Shown: positions 28,701 to 37,799 of the stretch, in pieces | Layout: each line of letters begins with the position of its first letter | Numbering within the stretch: the first letter of the stretch is position 1 | Source: Nitrosospira multiformis | Lineage (GTDB): Bacteria; Pseudomonadota; Gammaproteobacteria; Burkholderiales; Nitrosomonadaceae | Direction of reading: 5' to 3' | Length of the DNA stretch: 64,000 bases | Assembly: GCA_017306155.1 (NCBI GenBank) | Contig: JAFKJB010000006.1 | Location: 1 to 64,000, forward strand | Program-made: the position numbers and the translations under genes | The notes under the pieces: model-generated | What the model was told of the DNA's origin: nothing | What the model saw: the letters and a program-made list of their open reading frames with translations, nothing else | Databases searched by the model: none

Positions 28701-28829
28701 TCCGAGGTGACTCGGCACATAGCCGCCCCCATGGTGGGGGGAATGGTTTCCACTACGGTATTGGCGCTAATCGTATTTCCCGCGGTGTACGCATTCGTCA
28801 AGGAATGGAGCATTCGCAAATGCTTGTGA
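25701..28829 (+). CDS. cusA: Cus-type heavy-metal RND pump subunit
   Basis: From the ATG at 25701, immediately after cusB, the protein has 1042 residues, the normal length of HME-RND pumps. It has an N-terminal helix, two large periplasmic loops and two sets of membrane segments; PGQAPQVVEDQVTYPL near residue 55 and the transmembrane block with EMTDAAIVMIENAHKHL (proton-relay acidic residues) are typical. WTMPIKNRTDMLATGI carries a methionine in the position of a known CusA copper-binding methionine. It expels Cu(I)/Ag(I) from the periplasm or cytosol through CusBC. A longer frame to 25629 lies inside cusB and is not favoured. Confidence 0.93.
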   Translation: MVGNIIEWSVRHLFLVLVGTFFVIAWGMYSVWKTPVDAIPDLSDVQVIIYTEYPGQAPQVVEDQVTYPLTTAMLSVPKSRVVRGISNFGVSFVYVIFEDDTDIYWARSRVLEYLSFAAARLPRNIKPSLGPDATGVGWVYQYAVTARNRALDELRAIQDWFLRYQLTSAEGVAEVASVGGFVRSYQVTVNPRQLQAYGIPLRMVSEVIAASNRDVGGRVIEMAETEYMVRGKGYLRGVDDLEKLVVKAEKGTPVLLRDIARVELVPEERRGIAELDGEGEAVSGIAVARHGEHALDITRNVEKKLAEIMPALPEGVSIRSLYDRSDLIYRAITTLREVLIEQIIIIALVCAVFLMHVRSALVAIIMLPIGVLIAFIAMRFLGINSNIMSLAGIALAIAEMTDAAIVMIENAHKHLARVGPEVSSAVRKEAVIDACKEVGPSLFFSLLIITVSFLPVFTLEAQEGRMFQPLAYTKTFAMAGAALLSITLVPALILLLIRGRIPREQDNLLGRFMIRAYHPVVDRVMHWKKAIILAALAVLGITIYPALKLGTEFMPTLNEGTLLYMPVTLPGISVTKAAEILQTQDRIIKSFPEVASVLGKAGRANTATDPAPLEMAETIINLKPGAEWRSGMTVDKLIAEMDQALQMPGVSNAWTMPIKNRTDMLATGIRTPIGVKVFGKDLDGIEILARQIEATVKTVPGTTSVYAERITGGYYLDIEPDRMALARYGLAVGDLLDVISVALGGETVTTTVEGRERFAVAVRYPRALRSDPQAIATQVLIPTMDQAMIPLGQLAQVKLLQGPPSIRTENALLSAYIFVDIRDRDIGSYVAEAQQAVREQVRFPPGYYATWSGQFEYMERAVEKLKVVVPLTVLIVFLLVYLNFHRLTETLIVMLSVPFSLIGGVWLMYLLDYNMSIASAVGFIGLIGIATETGMVMLTFLDRALANITATRQAASERVTVEDLYGAVIQGAVYRIRPVMMTIAGSIIGLFPVMFSTGTGSEVTRHIAAPMVGGMVSTTVLALIVFPAVYAFVKEWSIRKCL

Positions 28830-28902
28830 TTGTCGAAAGACAAATCAACAAAAAAACATATAGGAAGAATTTTTATCCAGTCCGGATATAAAGGAGATTG
28901 AA

Positions 28903-29235
28903 ATGAAAATTGTCACTGCTATCCCCCTGATTTTCTTTTTATCTGTTTCCAGTCTCACATGCGCGCAGTCTCCCGAAGATAGGGGCAACAAGCCGCAGAC
29001 TCAAGAGTCCCGGGCAATAACCCATCAAACGAATGCGGTGGTCAAGGCGGTGGATGTGCCCGAAGGCAGGGTAACACTTGCCCATGAACCGGTTGAAAGC
29101 TTGAACTGGCCTGCAATGACCATGAGATTTTCGGTCAGAGAGAGGAAGTTGTTTGAATATCTTGTGGTTGGAAAAAAAGTTGGTGTCGAATTCGTACAGC
29201 AAGGTTCGGACTACGTCGTGACCAAGGTCAAATAG
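28903..29235 (+). CDS. cusF: Periplasmic copper chaperone CusF
   Basis: The 110-residue product has a signal peptide (about residues 1-22, ending CAQS) and a single CusF domain. TLAHEPVESLNWPAMTMRF contains the His, Trp and the two Met residues that bind Cu(I) in a cation-pi site. AAAGGAGATTG is a strong ribosome site. It follows cusA by 73 bases and resembles the CusF domain fused to CusB, so this operon encodes two copies of the chaperone domain, one free and one tethered. Confidence 0.9.
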   Translation: MKIVTAIPLIFFLSVSSLTCAQSPEDRGNKPQTQESRAITHQTNAVVKAVDVPEGRVTLAHEPVESLNWPAMTMRFSVRERKLFEYLVVGKKVGVEFVQQGSDYVVTKVK

Positions 29236-29282
29236 CTATTTGGCTGGAGCAAATATTCAAATTTTACTCAAGGAGTCCCTTA

Positions 29283-29645
29283 ATGAATACAGAAAAATTC
29301 TTCGTGGTTTTCGCTATCGTCGCTCTGTTGGCTTCTTGCGCACAATTGAATCCGCATCCGATGGATATGACCAGCGCGATTCGAAGTGCACAAACTGAAG
29401 CTGACCATAATGCCTTGGCGAGGCATTACGAAGCAGTAGCAGAAGATATGCGATTGCGCGTGCAGGAACACAAAAAGGAACTCGAAGAATATGAGACACG
29501 TCCTTATTATTATGGCAAGCGTGCCCAGGACCTCAAGGCGCATTGCCGGAAATTGATCAGCAGCTATGAGCAGGCTGCGGAGGCAAACCTGGGTATGGCA
29601 AAGGATCACCAAAAGATGGCGGAGGATGCGAAACAAAGACAATAA
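29283..29645 (+). CDS. Lipoprotein of unknown function, paralogue of the one at 45236
   Basis: The 120-residue product has a lipoprotein signal peptide ending LLASC, then HPMDMTSAIRSAQTE, and a long helical remainder containing YYYGKRAQDLKAH and YEQAAEANLGMAKDH. It is clearly homologous to the protein at 45236-45589 along its whole length. His, Met and Asp residues near the mature N-terminus could bind metal, and its place between cusF and copA suggests a copper role, but neither is proven. A good ribosome site (AAGGAG) precedes the ATG. Confidence 0.8.
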   Translation: MNTEKFFVVFAIVALLASCAQLNPHPMDMTSAIRSAQTEADHNALARHYEAVAEDMRLRVQEHKKELEEYETRPYYYGKRAQDLKAHCRKLISSYEQAAEANLGMAKDHQKMAEDAKQRQ

Positions 29646-29806
29646 TGGCAACAGACAGCGCGAAAGTGCATCAAAATCGTCTGAACGATAAAAGCTGGCC
29701 TAATATGAATTAGTGCGAAAGAGCAGTACCAGGCAGTACCACTTAGGGGCTCCGTCCGCACGGTTCAATGAGTTTGAATCGAGAAACAGCTAGGGGAGTT
29801 ATCAGA

Positions 29807-31228
29807 ATGCAGCCTGAAGAAAATCATTCTTCACATTCATCACATGCTAATAGTCAGCAGTATCGCGGTCATCCACATAAGAATGCTGTATCCTCAACTT
29901 CGCCAAAAGCAGCAGTGGAGGGCGTTCAATGGACCTGCCCCATGCACCCGGAGATCGTGCGCGACGCGCCCGGGGACTGCCCCCTCTGTGGCATGCCGCT
30001 TGTGCCTATTGCGGGTGCGGGTGGAAGTGCAGGAGAACCGGATGATTCGGAACTGCGTGATCTTGCGCGCCGGTTACGGGTCGGCGTCGCGCTGTCGATC
30101 CCTCTGATAGTGATTTCGATGTCGCCCATGATTGGCATTCAAGAGCCATTCGGACTCGCGCCGCGCTCACGCGGATGGGTAGAGTTTCTGCTGGGTACAC
30201 CCGTTGTGTTGTGGGTAGGCTGGCCTATCCTGCGTAAATTCTGGTTTTCGCTTGTGCATCGCGCGCTCAACATGTATACGCTGATCGGTTTGGGAGTCGG
30301 GTTTGCGTATCTGTATAGCCTGGTTGCCGTGCTTATACCCGGCTGGTTTCCGCAAGAGTTTCGCGAGCACGACGGCGCGGTGAGCACTTATTTCGAAGCC
30401 GCAGCGGTTATCATCACCCTGGTGATACTCGGCGACTACCTTCAAACGCGGGCGATGGGCCAAACCAGCCGGGCCATTCAGCAATTGCTGAAGCTGGCGC
30501 CCAACGAAGCGTGGCGCTTGCGCGATGATGGAGCGGAAGAGCGGGTGCCGCTTGAGACGGTGGCGGTGGGCGATCGGCTACGCGTGAAACCGGGAGAAAA
30601 AATTCCTGTAGACGGTATCGTGCTGGAAGGTTCGAGCCGATTGGATGAGTCCATGCTCACCGGAGAACCGGTGCCGGTCGCCAAGACAGTGGATGACAAA
30701 GTCTCTGCCGCGACGGTAAATGGCACTGGCTCGCTTATCATGCGCGCGCAGCGCGTGGGCAAGGATACGCTGCTGGCGCGCATCGTTCAGATGGTCGGGG
30801 AAGCGCAGCGCACGCGCGCGCCTATCCAGCGGCTCGCCGATGTCATCGCGGCATACTTTGTACAGATCGTGGTCGCTATTGCCATTCTCACCGCGCTTGC
30901 CTGGTGGTTTGTCGGCCCTGAACCACGATTTACCTATGCATTCATCAACGCCATTGCCGTGCTCATTATCGCCTGCCCATGCGCCGTCGGTCTCGCCACA
31001 CCCATTTCCATGACTGTCGCGATGGGGCAGGGTGCGCGTGCGGGCATCCTCTTCCGCAATGCCGAGGCAATCGAACGCATACGTGACATTGATACTGTCG
31101 TGGTGGACAAGACCGGCACACTGACGCTGGGGCGTCCCGCGCTCACGGATCTTGACGTCAAAACATGGAACGTGACGAGGCGCTCGCGCTCGTGGCAGGG
31201 GCGGAGCAGCCTTCCGAGCATCCGATAG
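29807..31228 (+). pseudogene. copA: Copper-transporting P1B ATPase, N-terminal part (frameshifted)
   Basis: The frame starts at 29807 after AGGGGAG (an earlier start at 29768 exists). A His-rich N-terminus leads into a heavy-metal-binding segment, [20 protein letters not shown], then membrane helices, the actuator segment [14 protein letters not shown], the metal-binding [12 protein letters not shown] and the phosphorylation motif DKTGTLT. After the catalytic Asp region the sequence stops matching at about 31155 and runs into unrelated residues up to 31228. The rest of the protein continues in the -1 frame as the next feature. Either the gene is broken by a single-base change or the record has a sequencing error. 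Confidence 0.85.
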
Positions 31229-32040
31229 CGCATGCAATCGTCGAGGAAGCCAAAGCCCGCGGCTTGAAGATTCTGTCCGCAGAAAACTTCGAAGCAGTCA
31301 ACGGCCTGGGTGTGCAGGCTGATATTAGCGGCAGGCGCGTGCTCGTAGGGAGCCGCAACTTTCTCTCACAGCACAACATCGATACGCGGCATTGGGAAGA
31401 ACAAGGGGAAGCCTGGCGGGCCGAGGCCAAGACGGTGGTGTTCTTTGCCGTGGAGGGAGTTGCCGCCGGAATTGCTGCCGTGGCCGATCCTGTCAAGGAC
31501 AACACGCCGGAAGCCATCGCCGCTCTCCGGCACATGAATGTACGTATCGTAATGCTCACGGGAGATTCCAGGCGCACCGCGGATGTGATTGCCCGGAAAC
31601 TCGGCATCGATGAAGTGCTGGCCGAAGTGCTTCCTCAGGATAAGGCCGGTCACATCAAACGGCTGCAGGCTGAGGGGCGCACGGTGGCAATGGCGGGAGA
31701 CGGTATCAATGATGCGCCAGCGCTGGCGCAGGCGGACGTGGGAATCGCGATGGGAACAGGTACCGACGTGGCGATGGAAAGCGCAGGTATTACCCTGGTC
31801 AAGGGTGATCTGCTCGGCATTGAACGAGCTATGCTGCTCTCACGCGCCACCATGCGCAATATCCGGCAGAACCTCGTTTTTGCATTTGGCTATAATGCTC
31901 TCGGCATACCATTGGCAGCCGGCGTCTTGTATCCGGCATTCGGACTACTGCTATCACCCATGGTTGCCGGTGCCGCGATGGTGATGAGTTCCCTGTCTGT
32001 CGTTACCAATGCCTTGCGGCTAAACCGTATTCAACTCTGA
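31165..32040 (+). pseudogene. copA: Copper-transporting P1B ATPase, C-terminal part
   Basis: This 291-residue frame is the remainder of CopA. It contains the nucleotide-binding motif [16 protein letters not shown], the hinge GDGINDAPALAQADVG and the last membrane helices with NLVFAFGYNALGIPLAAG. It overlaps the N-terminal frame by 64 bases and its first ATG (31165) has no ribosome site, so separate translation is unlikely. A classical -1 slippery heptamer is not present at the junction. Restoring one frame would give a normal CopA of about 740 residues. Confidence 0.85.
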
Positions 32041-32149
32041 AACGAGTTCGGGCAGAAGCCTTGGTGACGGTTGGCCCGGTACTGTCTGCGCGCTTCAAAG
32101 TTGAACCAGGAAGGGCGGACCTTTGGATTATTTATCCGGAGGAAATTTC

Positions 32150-32536
32150 ATGAAAAAATCATTTTCGTACCTCCTGATCGCTTTTGCTTTCCTCGCAGGA
32201 TGTTCTACGATGGATTATGCTGCGGATGAACATGAGGGCAAGGCTCTCCAGGAATTGGCGCTGGCAGTCAGAAGCGCTGAAAATGAGGACGCAGGAGGCA
32301 TTATCGCCCATACTGAAAAAGCGAAGAAGCACCTGATCGAAGAAAACCGCGAACATCCTTATACCCAGCCGTTCATATCGATATATGGGCAGTTTCCGAA
32401 AGCGGAACATGATATGGAAACATTCGAAGAAATGGATAAGGCGATCGGGGAAGCAAAAAAAAGAAACTTTACAAGAGCCGCGGAGGCAGCCAGAAGAGCT
32501 TCTGTCCATCTGAAACAGAAAGTCCGGTCGAAATAG
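32150..32536 (+). CDS. SmbP-like small metal-binding lipoprotein
   Basis: The ATG at 32150 has GGAGGAAA upstream. The 128-residue product has a lipoprotein signal peptide ending FLAGC, then helical repeats such as [34 protein letters not shown] and [12 protein letters not shown]. The spacing of His, Glu and Lys residues resembles the four-helix-bundle SmbP of Nitrosomonas, which binds copper and other metals, though this protein is less His-rich. It is the last gene of the copper block and its stop lies next to the trehalose synthase gene. Call it SmbP-like, not proven. Confidence 0.6.
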   Translation: MKKSFSYLLIAFAFLAGCSTMDYAADEHEGKALQELALAVRSAENEDAGGIIAHTEKAKKHLIEENREHPYTQPFISIYGQFPKAEHDMETFEEMDKAIGEAKKRNFTRAAEAARRASVHLKQKVRSK

Positions 32537-32537
32537 C

Positions 32538-35500
32538 ATGGAACGAGAAGAAGATTCGTTCTGGTACAAGGACGCCATCATCTATGAATTGCACGTCAAG
32601 ACATTCTTCGACAGCAATGGCGACGGCATAGGAGATTTTTCAGGCCTGATCTCCAAGCTCGACTATCTGGCTGAACTGGGCGTCACCGCACTCTGGCTTC
32701 TTCCATTCTATCCGTCTCCGGGACGGGACGACGGTTACGATATTTCCGATTACCACAGTGTGCACCCGGATGTCGGCACCCTGGAGGATTTCCACCGGTT
32801 TATCGCAGAAGCTCATGGCCGGGGTTTGCGCGTAATCACGGAACTGGTGCTCAACCATACTTCCGATCAGCATCCGTGGTTTCAGGCAGCCCGCTGCGCT
32901 CCGCCGGAATCCGTCAAGCGCGACTATTATGTATGGAGCGACGACAATACCCGATACAGGGACGCGCGCAGTATTTTCACGGACACAGAGGGATCCAACT
33001 GGGAATGGGATGATATTGCCAAAGCCTATTACTGGCACCGCTTTTTTTTCCATCAGCCAGACTTGAACTTTGACAACCCGCATGTCTTTAACGCCATGAT
33101 GCACGTGATGCGGCTCTGGCTGGATGCGGGTGTCGATGGCATGCGGCTGGATGCCATGCCCTATCTGTGCGAGCGCGAGGGGACCACCTGCGAAAACCTG
33201 CCGGAGACTCATGCGGTGATCAAACGCATGCGTTCCGAGCTGGATAAACACTACCGCAACCGGATATTCCTGGCTGAGGCGAACCAGTGGCCGGAAGATG
33301 TACGCGAGTATTTCGGGGATGGCGACGAATGCCATATGGCTTTCCATTTTCCACTCATGCCGCGAATGTACATGGCTATTGCGCGCGAAGATCGTCACCC
33401 CATTGTAGAGATCATGGAGCAGACGCCAGATATCCCAGAGAGCTGTCAGTGGGCTGTGTTTCTGCGCAACCACGACGAACTGACATTGGAGATGGTTACC
33501 GATCGCGAGCGGGATTATCTTCATCAAACCTATGCAATCGACCCCCAGGCCCGTCTGCATCTCGGTATTCGACGGCGCCTGGCGCCGCTGATGGACAACG
33601 ACCGGCACCGGATTGAATTGATGAACCTGCTGCTCATGACCATGCCGGGATCGCCCGTGCTCTACTACGGAGATGAGATCGGCATGGGGGATGACCTCTT
33701 CCTCGGTGATCGCAATGGGGTGCGCACACCCATGCAGTGGTCAGGGGGGGCTAACGGCGGGTTTTCCACGGCCGATTCCCAACAGCTTTTCCTGCCGGCC
33801 ATTGTCGATCCTGTATATGGGTTTGGGGCAGTGAACGTGGATTCACAAGCACGTGATTCGTCATCCCTGCTCAACTGGATGAAGCGCCTGATTGCGATGC
33901 GCAAGGCGCACCGAACCTTTGGCCGGGGCACGCTGCGTTTTTTGCGGCCTGGCAATCGCAAGATTCTTGCCTACCTGCGTGAGCATGAGGATGAAACGAT
34001 TCTGTGCGTGGCTAATCTATCCCGGGTCGCGCAGCCGGTAGAACTGGATTTAAGCCAATTCAAGGGAAGGGTGCCGGTTGAATTGATGGGCCGCACGGCA
34101 TTCCCGCCCGTGGGTGAACTGCCGTATCTGCTCACCTTGAGCGCTCATGGCTTTTATGCTTTTCGCCTGGCAGCCGATGTAGCCGCCCCCGTCTGGCATG
34201 AGGAGCGGCAGGTATCGCCGGATCTGCCTGTCCTTGTGCTCATGGAATCGGGCTGGGGCACGCTGTTGAACCGGGGCGAGGGTGGCGGGGGCATGAAAGA
34301 CCTGATGGCTCGCCGTGCCCGCGAACAGCTTGAGGGGCAGATCATGCCGCGCTTCTTTTATTCCCAGCCCTGGTTTTTGATGAGGAACCTTCCCATCAGA
34401 AAATTTGAGCTTGGGGAGATGCATGAGTGGTCGACAGAACAGGGAAGCTGGCTGCTGGTCATCGTTGTTTTAACGCTGGCCAATGGCGAAGCCTATCGCT
34501 CTGCCGTGCCTCTGGCGCGCGTCTGGGAGAGCGAAGACGAGGCGATCGTGAGCACGCTGCTACATGCCACGCTTGCAAAAGTACGCCACCACGCGCGAAC
34601 AGGCGTGCTGTTCGATGCATTCTGGGATGATGATTTCTGCCGTGCCATGGTTTCCAGCATGCATGCTGGCTCAGCACTCGTGTTTAATGATGGACAAGTG
34701 TCTTTCCATGCAACCAGCGCGTTTCCCGGACCGATGGTTTCAGGCGTGCCAGCAACGGTGACGCGGACAGTTTCGGAAAGAGGGCGATTGTTCGTGAACA
34801 TGGGCGACCGACTAATATTGAAGGGATACCGTTGGCTTCTTCCCGGCGTGCACCCCGAGCTGGAGATGTCGCTTTTTCTGACGGAAACCGCAAAATTTAC
34901 CCACATGGCGCAACTGGCGGGTACCGTGGAGTACATGGACGGCGAGGGACGCAATTCCACTCTGGCAATCCTCGAACACTATGCCGAGAATCAGGGGAGC
35001 GGCTGGGCGTATACGCAGGACTATCTGCAACGCTACCTGGATGAGTTCCGCACGCAACAGCAGCATCCCATTGATGCGCGGCATGTTGCCTATATGACTC
35101 TTATCAATACGCTGGGAGTGCGGACGGCCGAATTTCACCAGGCACTTGCGCAGCCGGATACAAACGGCGCCTTCGGCGTCGAACCCATTACCATCGAGGA
35201 TCTTGCAGAGTGGGTGAACATCATGCGCGCGCAGATGGATGAAATGTACAAACTGCTGGAAGTGAAATGGCCGGATTTGACCACCGCCGCCCAGGCGATC
35301 GGCAACGATCTTTTGTCAGTCCGGCCGAAATTCTATCGCCGAATCACCCGAGTGGCAGCCATACGTCCCGAGACTTTGAAGGCGCGCTGTCACGGAGATT
35401 ACAGCCTGCGTCAGGTGTGGCTCTCGAACAATGATTTTCTGATCACGAATTACGGCAGCGGACCCGAGCGCGCGTGGCATGAGCGCCGCTGGAAACACAG

Positions 35501-35840
35501 TCCTCTCCGCGATGTAGCAGGCATGCTGTTTTCGTTTTCCGAGGTGGCGGCAGCGGCACTGGAGCATGTGACGGATGAATATCCGGAATCAACCACCATG
35601 CTTGCACAACAAGCTGATAAATGGCAGACGCTTGCCACTGCCGATTTCCTTAGAAGCTATCGCAGGACGATGAAGGGAAATTCACTGTTTCCCGCTGATA
35701 CCGGAGTAGCCGATACTTTGGTTACGCTCTTCAGGATGGAAAAAGCTGTTGCCGGCGTGAGTAACGCGCTCGCCCAACAATCGAAATCGGTCGGCGGCAC
35801 GATGCAGCGGCTGATGCGGTTGATGCAACGCCGAAGGTAG
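32538..35840 (+). CDS. treS: Trehalose synthase (TreS) fused to a degraded maltokinase-like domain
   Basis: The 1100-residue protein has a GH13 trehalose synthase (about residues 1-550) and a maltokinase-like region (about 590-1095). The TreS part has the nucleophile Asp in [15 protein letters not shown], the acid/base Glu in [12 protein letters not shown] and the third acid in [11 protein letters not shown], so it should interconvert maltose and trehalose. The kinase part keeps [11 protein letters not shown], but where active maltokinases read DFEGEP it reads NYGSGP, losing the magnesium-binding acids, while [10 protein letters not shown] is kept. It may be a structural partner only. The gene begins one base after the preceding stop and heads the trehalose/glucan operon. 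Confidence 0.88.
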   Translation: MEREEDSFWYKDAIIYELHVKTFFDSNGDGIGDFSGLISKLDYLAELGVTALWLLPFYPSPGRDDGYDISDYHSVHPDVGTLEDFHRFIAEAHGRGLRVITELVLNHTSDQHPWFQAARCAPPESVKRDYYVWSDDNTRYRDARSIFTDTEGSNWEWDDIAKAYYWHRFFFHQPDLNFDNPHVFNAMMHVMRLWLDAGVDGMRLDAMPYLCEREGTTCENLPETHAVIKRMRSELDKHYRNRIFLAEANQWPEDVREYFGDGDECHMAFHFPLMPRMYMAIAREDRHPIVEIMEQTPDIPESCQWAVFLRNHDELTLEMVTDRERDYLHQTYAIDPQARLHLGIRRRLAPLMDNDRHRIELMNLLLMTMPGSPVLYYGDEIGMGDDLFLGDRNGVRTPMQWSGGANGGFSTADSQQLFLPAIVDPVYGFGAVNVDSQARDSSSLLNWMKRLIAMRKAHRTFGRGTLRFLRPGNRKILAYLREHEDETILCVANLSRVAQPVELDLSQFKGRVPVELMGRTAFPPVGELPYLLTLSAHGFYAFRLAADVAAPVWHEERQVSPDLPVLVLMESGWGTLLNRGEGGGGMKDLMARRAREQLEGQIMPRFFYSQPWFLMRNLPIRKFELGEMHEWSTEQGSWLLVIVVLTLANGEAYRSAVPLARVWESEDEAIVSTLLHATLAKVRHHARTGVLFDAFWDDDFCRAMVSSMHAGSALVFNDGQVSFHATSAFPGPMVSGVPATVTRTVSERGRLFVNMGDRLILKGYRWLLPGVHPELEMSLFLTETAKFTHMAQLAGTVEYMDGEGRNSTLAILEHYAENQGSGWAYTQDYLQRYLDEFRTQQQHPIDARHVAYMTLINTLGVRTAEFHQALAQPDTNGAFGVEPITIEDLAEWVNIMRAQMDEMYKLLEVKWPDLTTAAQAIGNDLLSVRPKFYRRITRVAAIRPETLKARCHGDYSLRQVWLSNNDFLITNYGSGPERAWHERRWKHSPLRDVAGMLFSFSEVAAAALEHVTDEYPESTTMLAQQADKWQTLATADFLRSYRRTMKGNSLFPADTGVADTLVTLFRMEKAVAGVSNALAQQSKSVGGTMQRLMRLMQRRR

Positions 35841-35864
35841 AACAGGTGAGGAGGAGGGGAAGAC

Positions 35865-37742
35865 GTGCTGACACGAACCCATGAGATGCTCCACGGGATG
35901 CCATATGAGATGCCATATGGCGCACAAATTACGGATGGCGGAGTACGCTTCCGTCTTTGGGCACCGAATTGCAAGGAGGTGGGATTGTATCTCGCAGGCG
36001 GACAAATGCATGAACGGCACGAATCAATGCACCTGATGGATATGCGGGAAGGGGGGTGGTTCGAGTCGACTGTGGCGGAAGCAGGTGCTGGGATGCGCTA
36101 CGGGTTCGACGTGAACGGTATCCGTGTTCCCGATCCTGCCTCGCGCTTCAATCCGGATGATGTGCATGGCTTGAGTGAAGTGATCGATCCTTCGGCTTTC
36201 GTCTGGCGGGATGCAAAATGGTGTGGACGGCCATGGGAAGAAGCGGTAATTTATGAGTTGCACGTAGGGACATTCTCACCCGAGGGTACTTTCAAGGGTG
36301 TTTCCCAACGGCTCGACTATCTGGCCGAACTGGGCGTGACCGCCATCGAACTCATGCCGGTGGCCGATTTTCCGGGCGCGCGGAACTGGGGCTATGACGG
36401 CGTCCTGCCCTATGCGCCGGATAGCCGTTACGGACGCCCCGAGGATCTCAAGGAACTGGTTCAGGCCGCACATGAACGGGGCCTGATGGTTCTGCTCGAT
36501 GTCGTCTACAATCACTTCGGGCCGGAAGGAAACTATCTTCACCTTTATGCGAAAGAATTCTTTACCGAGCGTCATCCCACGCCATGGGGCGCGGCAATAA
36601 ATTTTGACGGTCCTTCAAGCCGGCAGGTACGTAACTTCTTCATCCACAACGCGCTGTATTGGCTGCAAGAGTATCACTTCGATGGCCTGCGGCTCGATGC
36701 GGTACATGCCATCATCGACCATTCCAGTCCGCACATTCTTATCGAGATCGCCGAGCGTGTGCGTGCTGAGGTCGATGCGGAGCGCCACGTGCATCTGATC
36801 CTGGAAAACGATGCCAACAATGCTCGTTACCTGACAAACGGCTGGTACGACGCCCAGTGGAACGACGATATGCATCACGCCCTGCATGTGCTCTCCACGC
36901 AGGAGAACGATGGATACTATACGGACTATGCCGACAACCCGGTACGTCACCTCGGACGCTGCCTGGCGGAAGGATTTGCCTATCAGGGAGAGATATCCGC
37001 TTATCGCGGTGATACGGCGCGCGGAGAGGCGAGCCTTCATCTGCCGCCCCAGGCTTTCGTTTCCTTCCTGCAATCCCACGATCAGGCAGGCAACCGTGCG
37101 CTTGGCGAGCGTATTACCCATATTGGCGAGGAAGCATTGACGCATGCGGCAGCAGCCATCTATTTATTGGCGCCCAGCATTCCCATGTTGTTCATGGGCG
37201 AGGAATTTGCCGCAAAATCGCCTTTCCTGTTTTTCTGCGACTTCGGAGGGGATCTGCGCGACGCCGTGACACAGGGTCGACGCAGAGAATTCGCCCGCTT
37301 TGCGCATTTTGGGCAAGGGTTGGCCGAAACAGCGATACCGGATCCGAATGCTGTTCAGACTTTTCTCATCTCGAAAATCAACTGGGGTTCACTCAACGAT
37401 GAGGCGCACCTTGTCTGGCTGGAGTATTACCGCAACCTTATGAAACTTCGCAGGGAAATTATTGTGCCGCGCCTGAGCGGAATGAAGGGTAATTCGGCAC
37501 ATTTTGAGGTATTCGCATCCAGGTGCCTGCGCGTCTGCTGGCAATTGGGCGACGGTTCCATCTTGCGGCTACTGGCAAATTTTTCCGATGCGAGCGTGAC
37601 GGCTCCCGAGTCCGCCGGGCAGATAGTGTTTGCATCCCCAGGTGCAATACCGATATCTTCCCGCGCAACAAAAAGTACCCTGGCGCCTCGTTCGGTAGTT
37701 TGGATGCTCGAACCGGTTGCCGATAAAAGTAGTTTTACCTGA
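35865..37742 (+). CDS. treZ: Malto-oligosyltrehalose trehalohydrolase
   Basis: The 625-residue protein has an N-terminal beta-sandwich domain starting with GVRFRLWAPNCKEVGLYL and a GH13 barrel. YHFDGLRLDAVHAI carries the nucleophile, HLILENDANN the acid/base and FLQSHDQAGNRAL the third catalytic Asp. It releases trehalose from maltooligosyltrehalose made by TreY, which is part of the next gene. The start is a GTG at 35865 after a GAGGAGGGG ribosome site. It lies 25 bases after treS. Confidence 0.93.
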   Translation: MLTRTHEMLHGMPYEMPYGAQITDGGVRFRLWAPNCKEVGLYLAGGQMHERHESMHLMDMREGGWFESTVAEAGAGMRYGFDVNGIRVPDPASRFNPDDVHGLSEVIDPSAFVWRDAKWCGRPWEEAVIYELHVGTFSPEGTFKGVSQRLDYLAELGVTAIELMPVADFPGARNWGYDGVLPYAPDSRYGRPEDLKELVQAAHERGLMVLLDVVYNHFGPEGNYLHLYAKEFFTERHPTPWGAAINFDGPSSRQVRNFFIHNALYWLQEYHFDGLRLDAVHAIIDHSSPHILIEIAERVRAEVDAERHVHLILENDANNARYLTNGWYDAQWNDDMHHALHVLSTQENDGYYTDYADNPVRHLGRCLAEGFAYQGEISAYRGDTARGEASLHLPPQAFVSFLQSHDQAGNRALGERITHIGEEALTHAAAAIYLLAPSIPMLFMGEEFAAKSPFLFFCDFGGDLRDAVTQGRRREFARFAHFGQGLAETAIPDPNAVQTFLISKINWGSLNDEAHLVWLEYYRNLMKLRREIIVPRLSGMKGNSAHFEVFASRCLRVCWQLGDGSILRLLANFSDASVTAPESAGQIVFASPGAIPISSRATKSTLAPRSVVWMLEPVADKSSFT

Positions 37743-37799
37743 TAACAGGTGCCGAAGCTGGAATGAAGGGAAAGCACAAGGAAATTCTGAGGAAGAAGC

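Noticed and set aside
31155..31170. Programmed -1 frameshifting as the reason for the split copA
   Set aside because: No X-XXY-YYZ slippery heptamer or downstream structure was seen; a mutation or assembly error is simpler.
32640..33608. Minus-strand frame of 322 codons opposite treS
   Set aside because: Antisense to the conserved GH13 domain, no independent signature.
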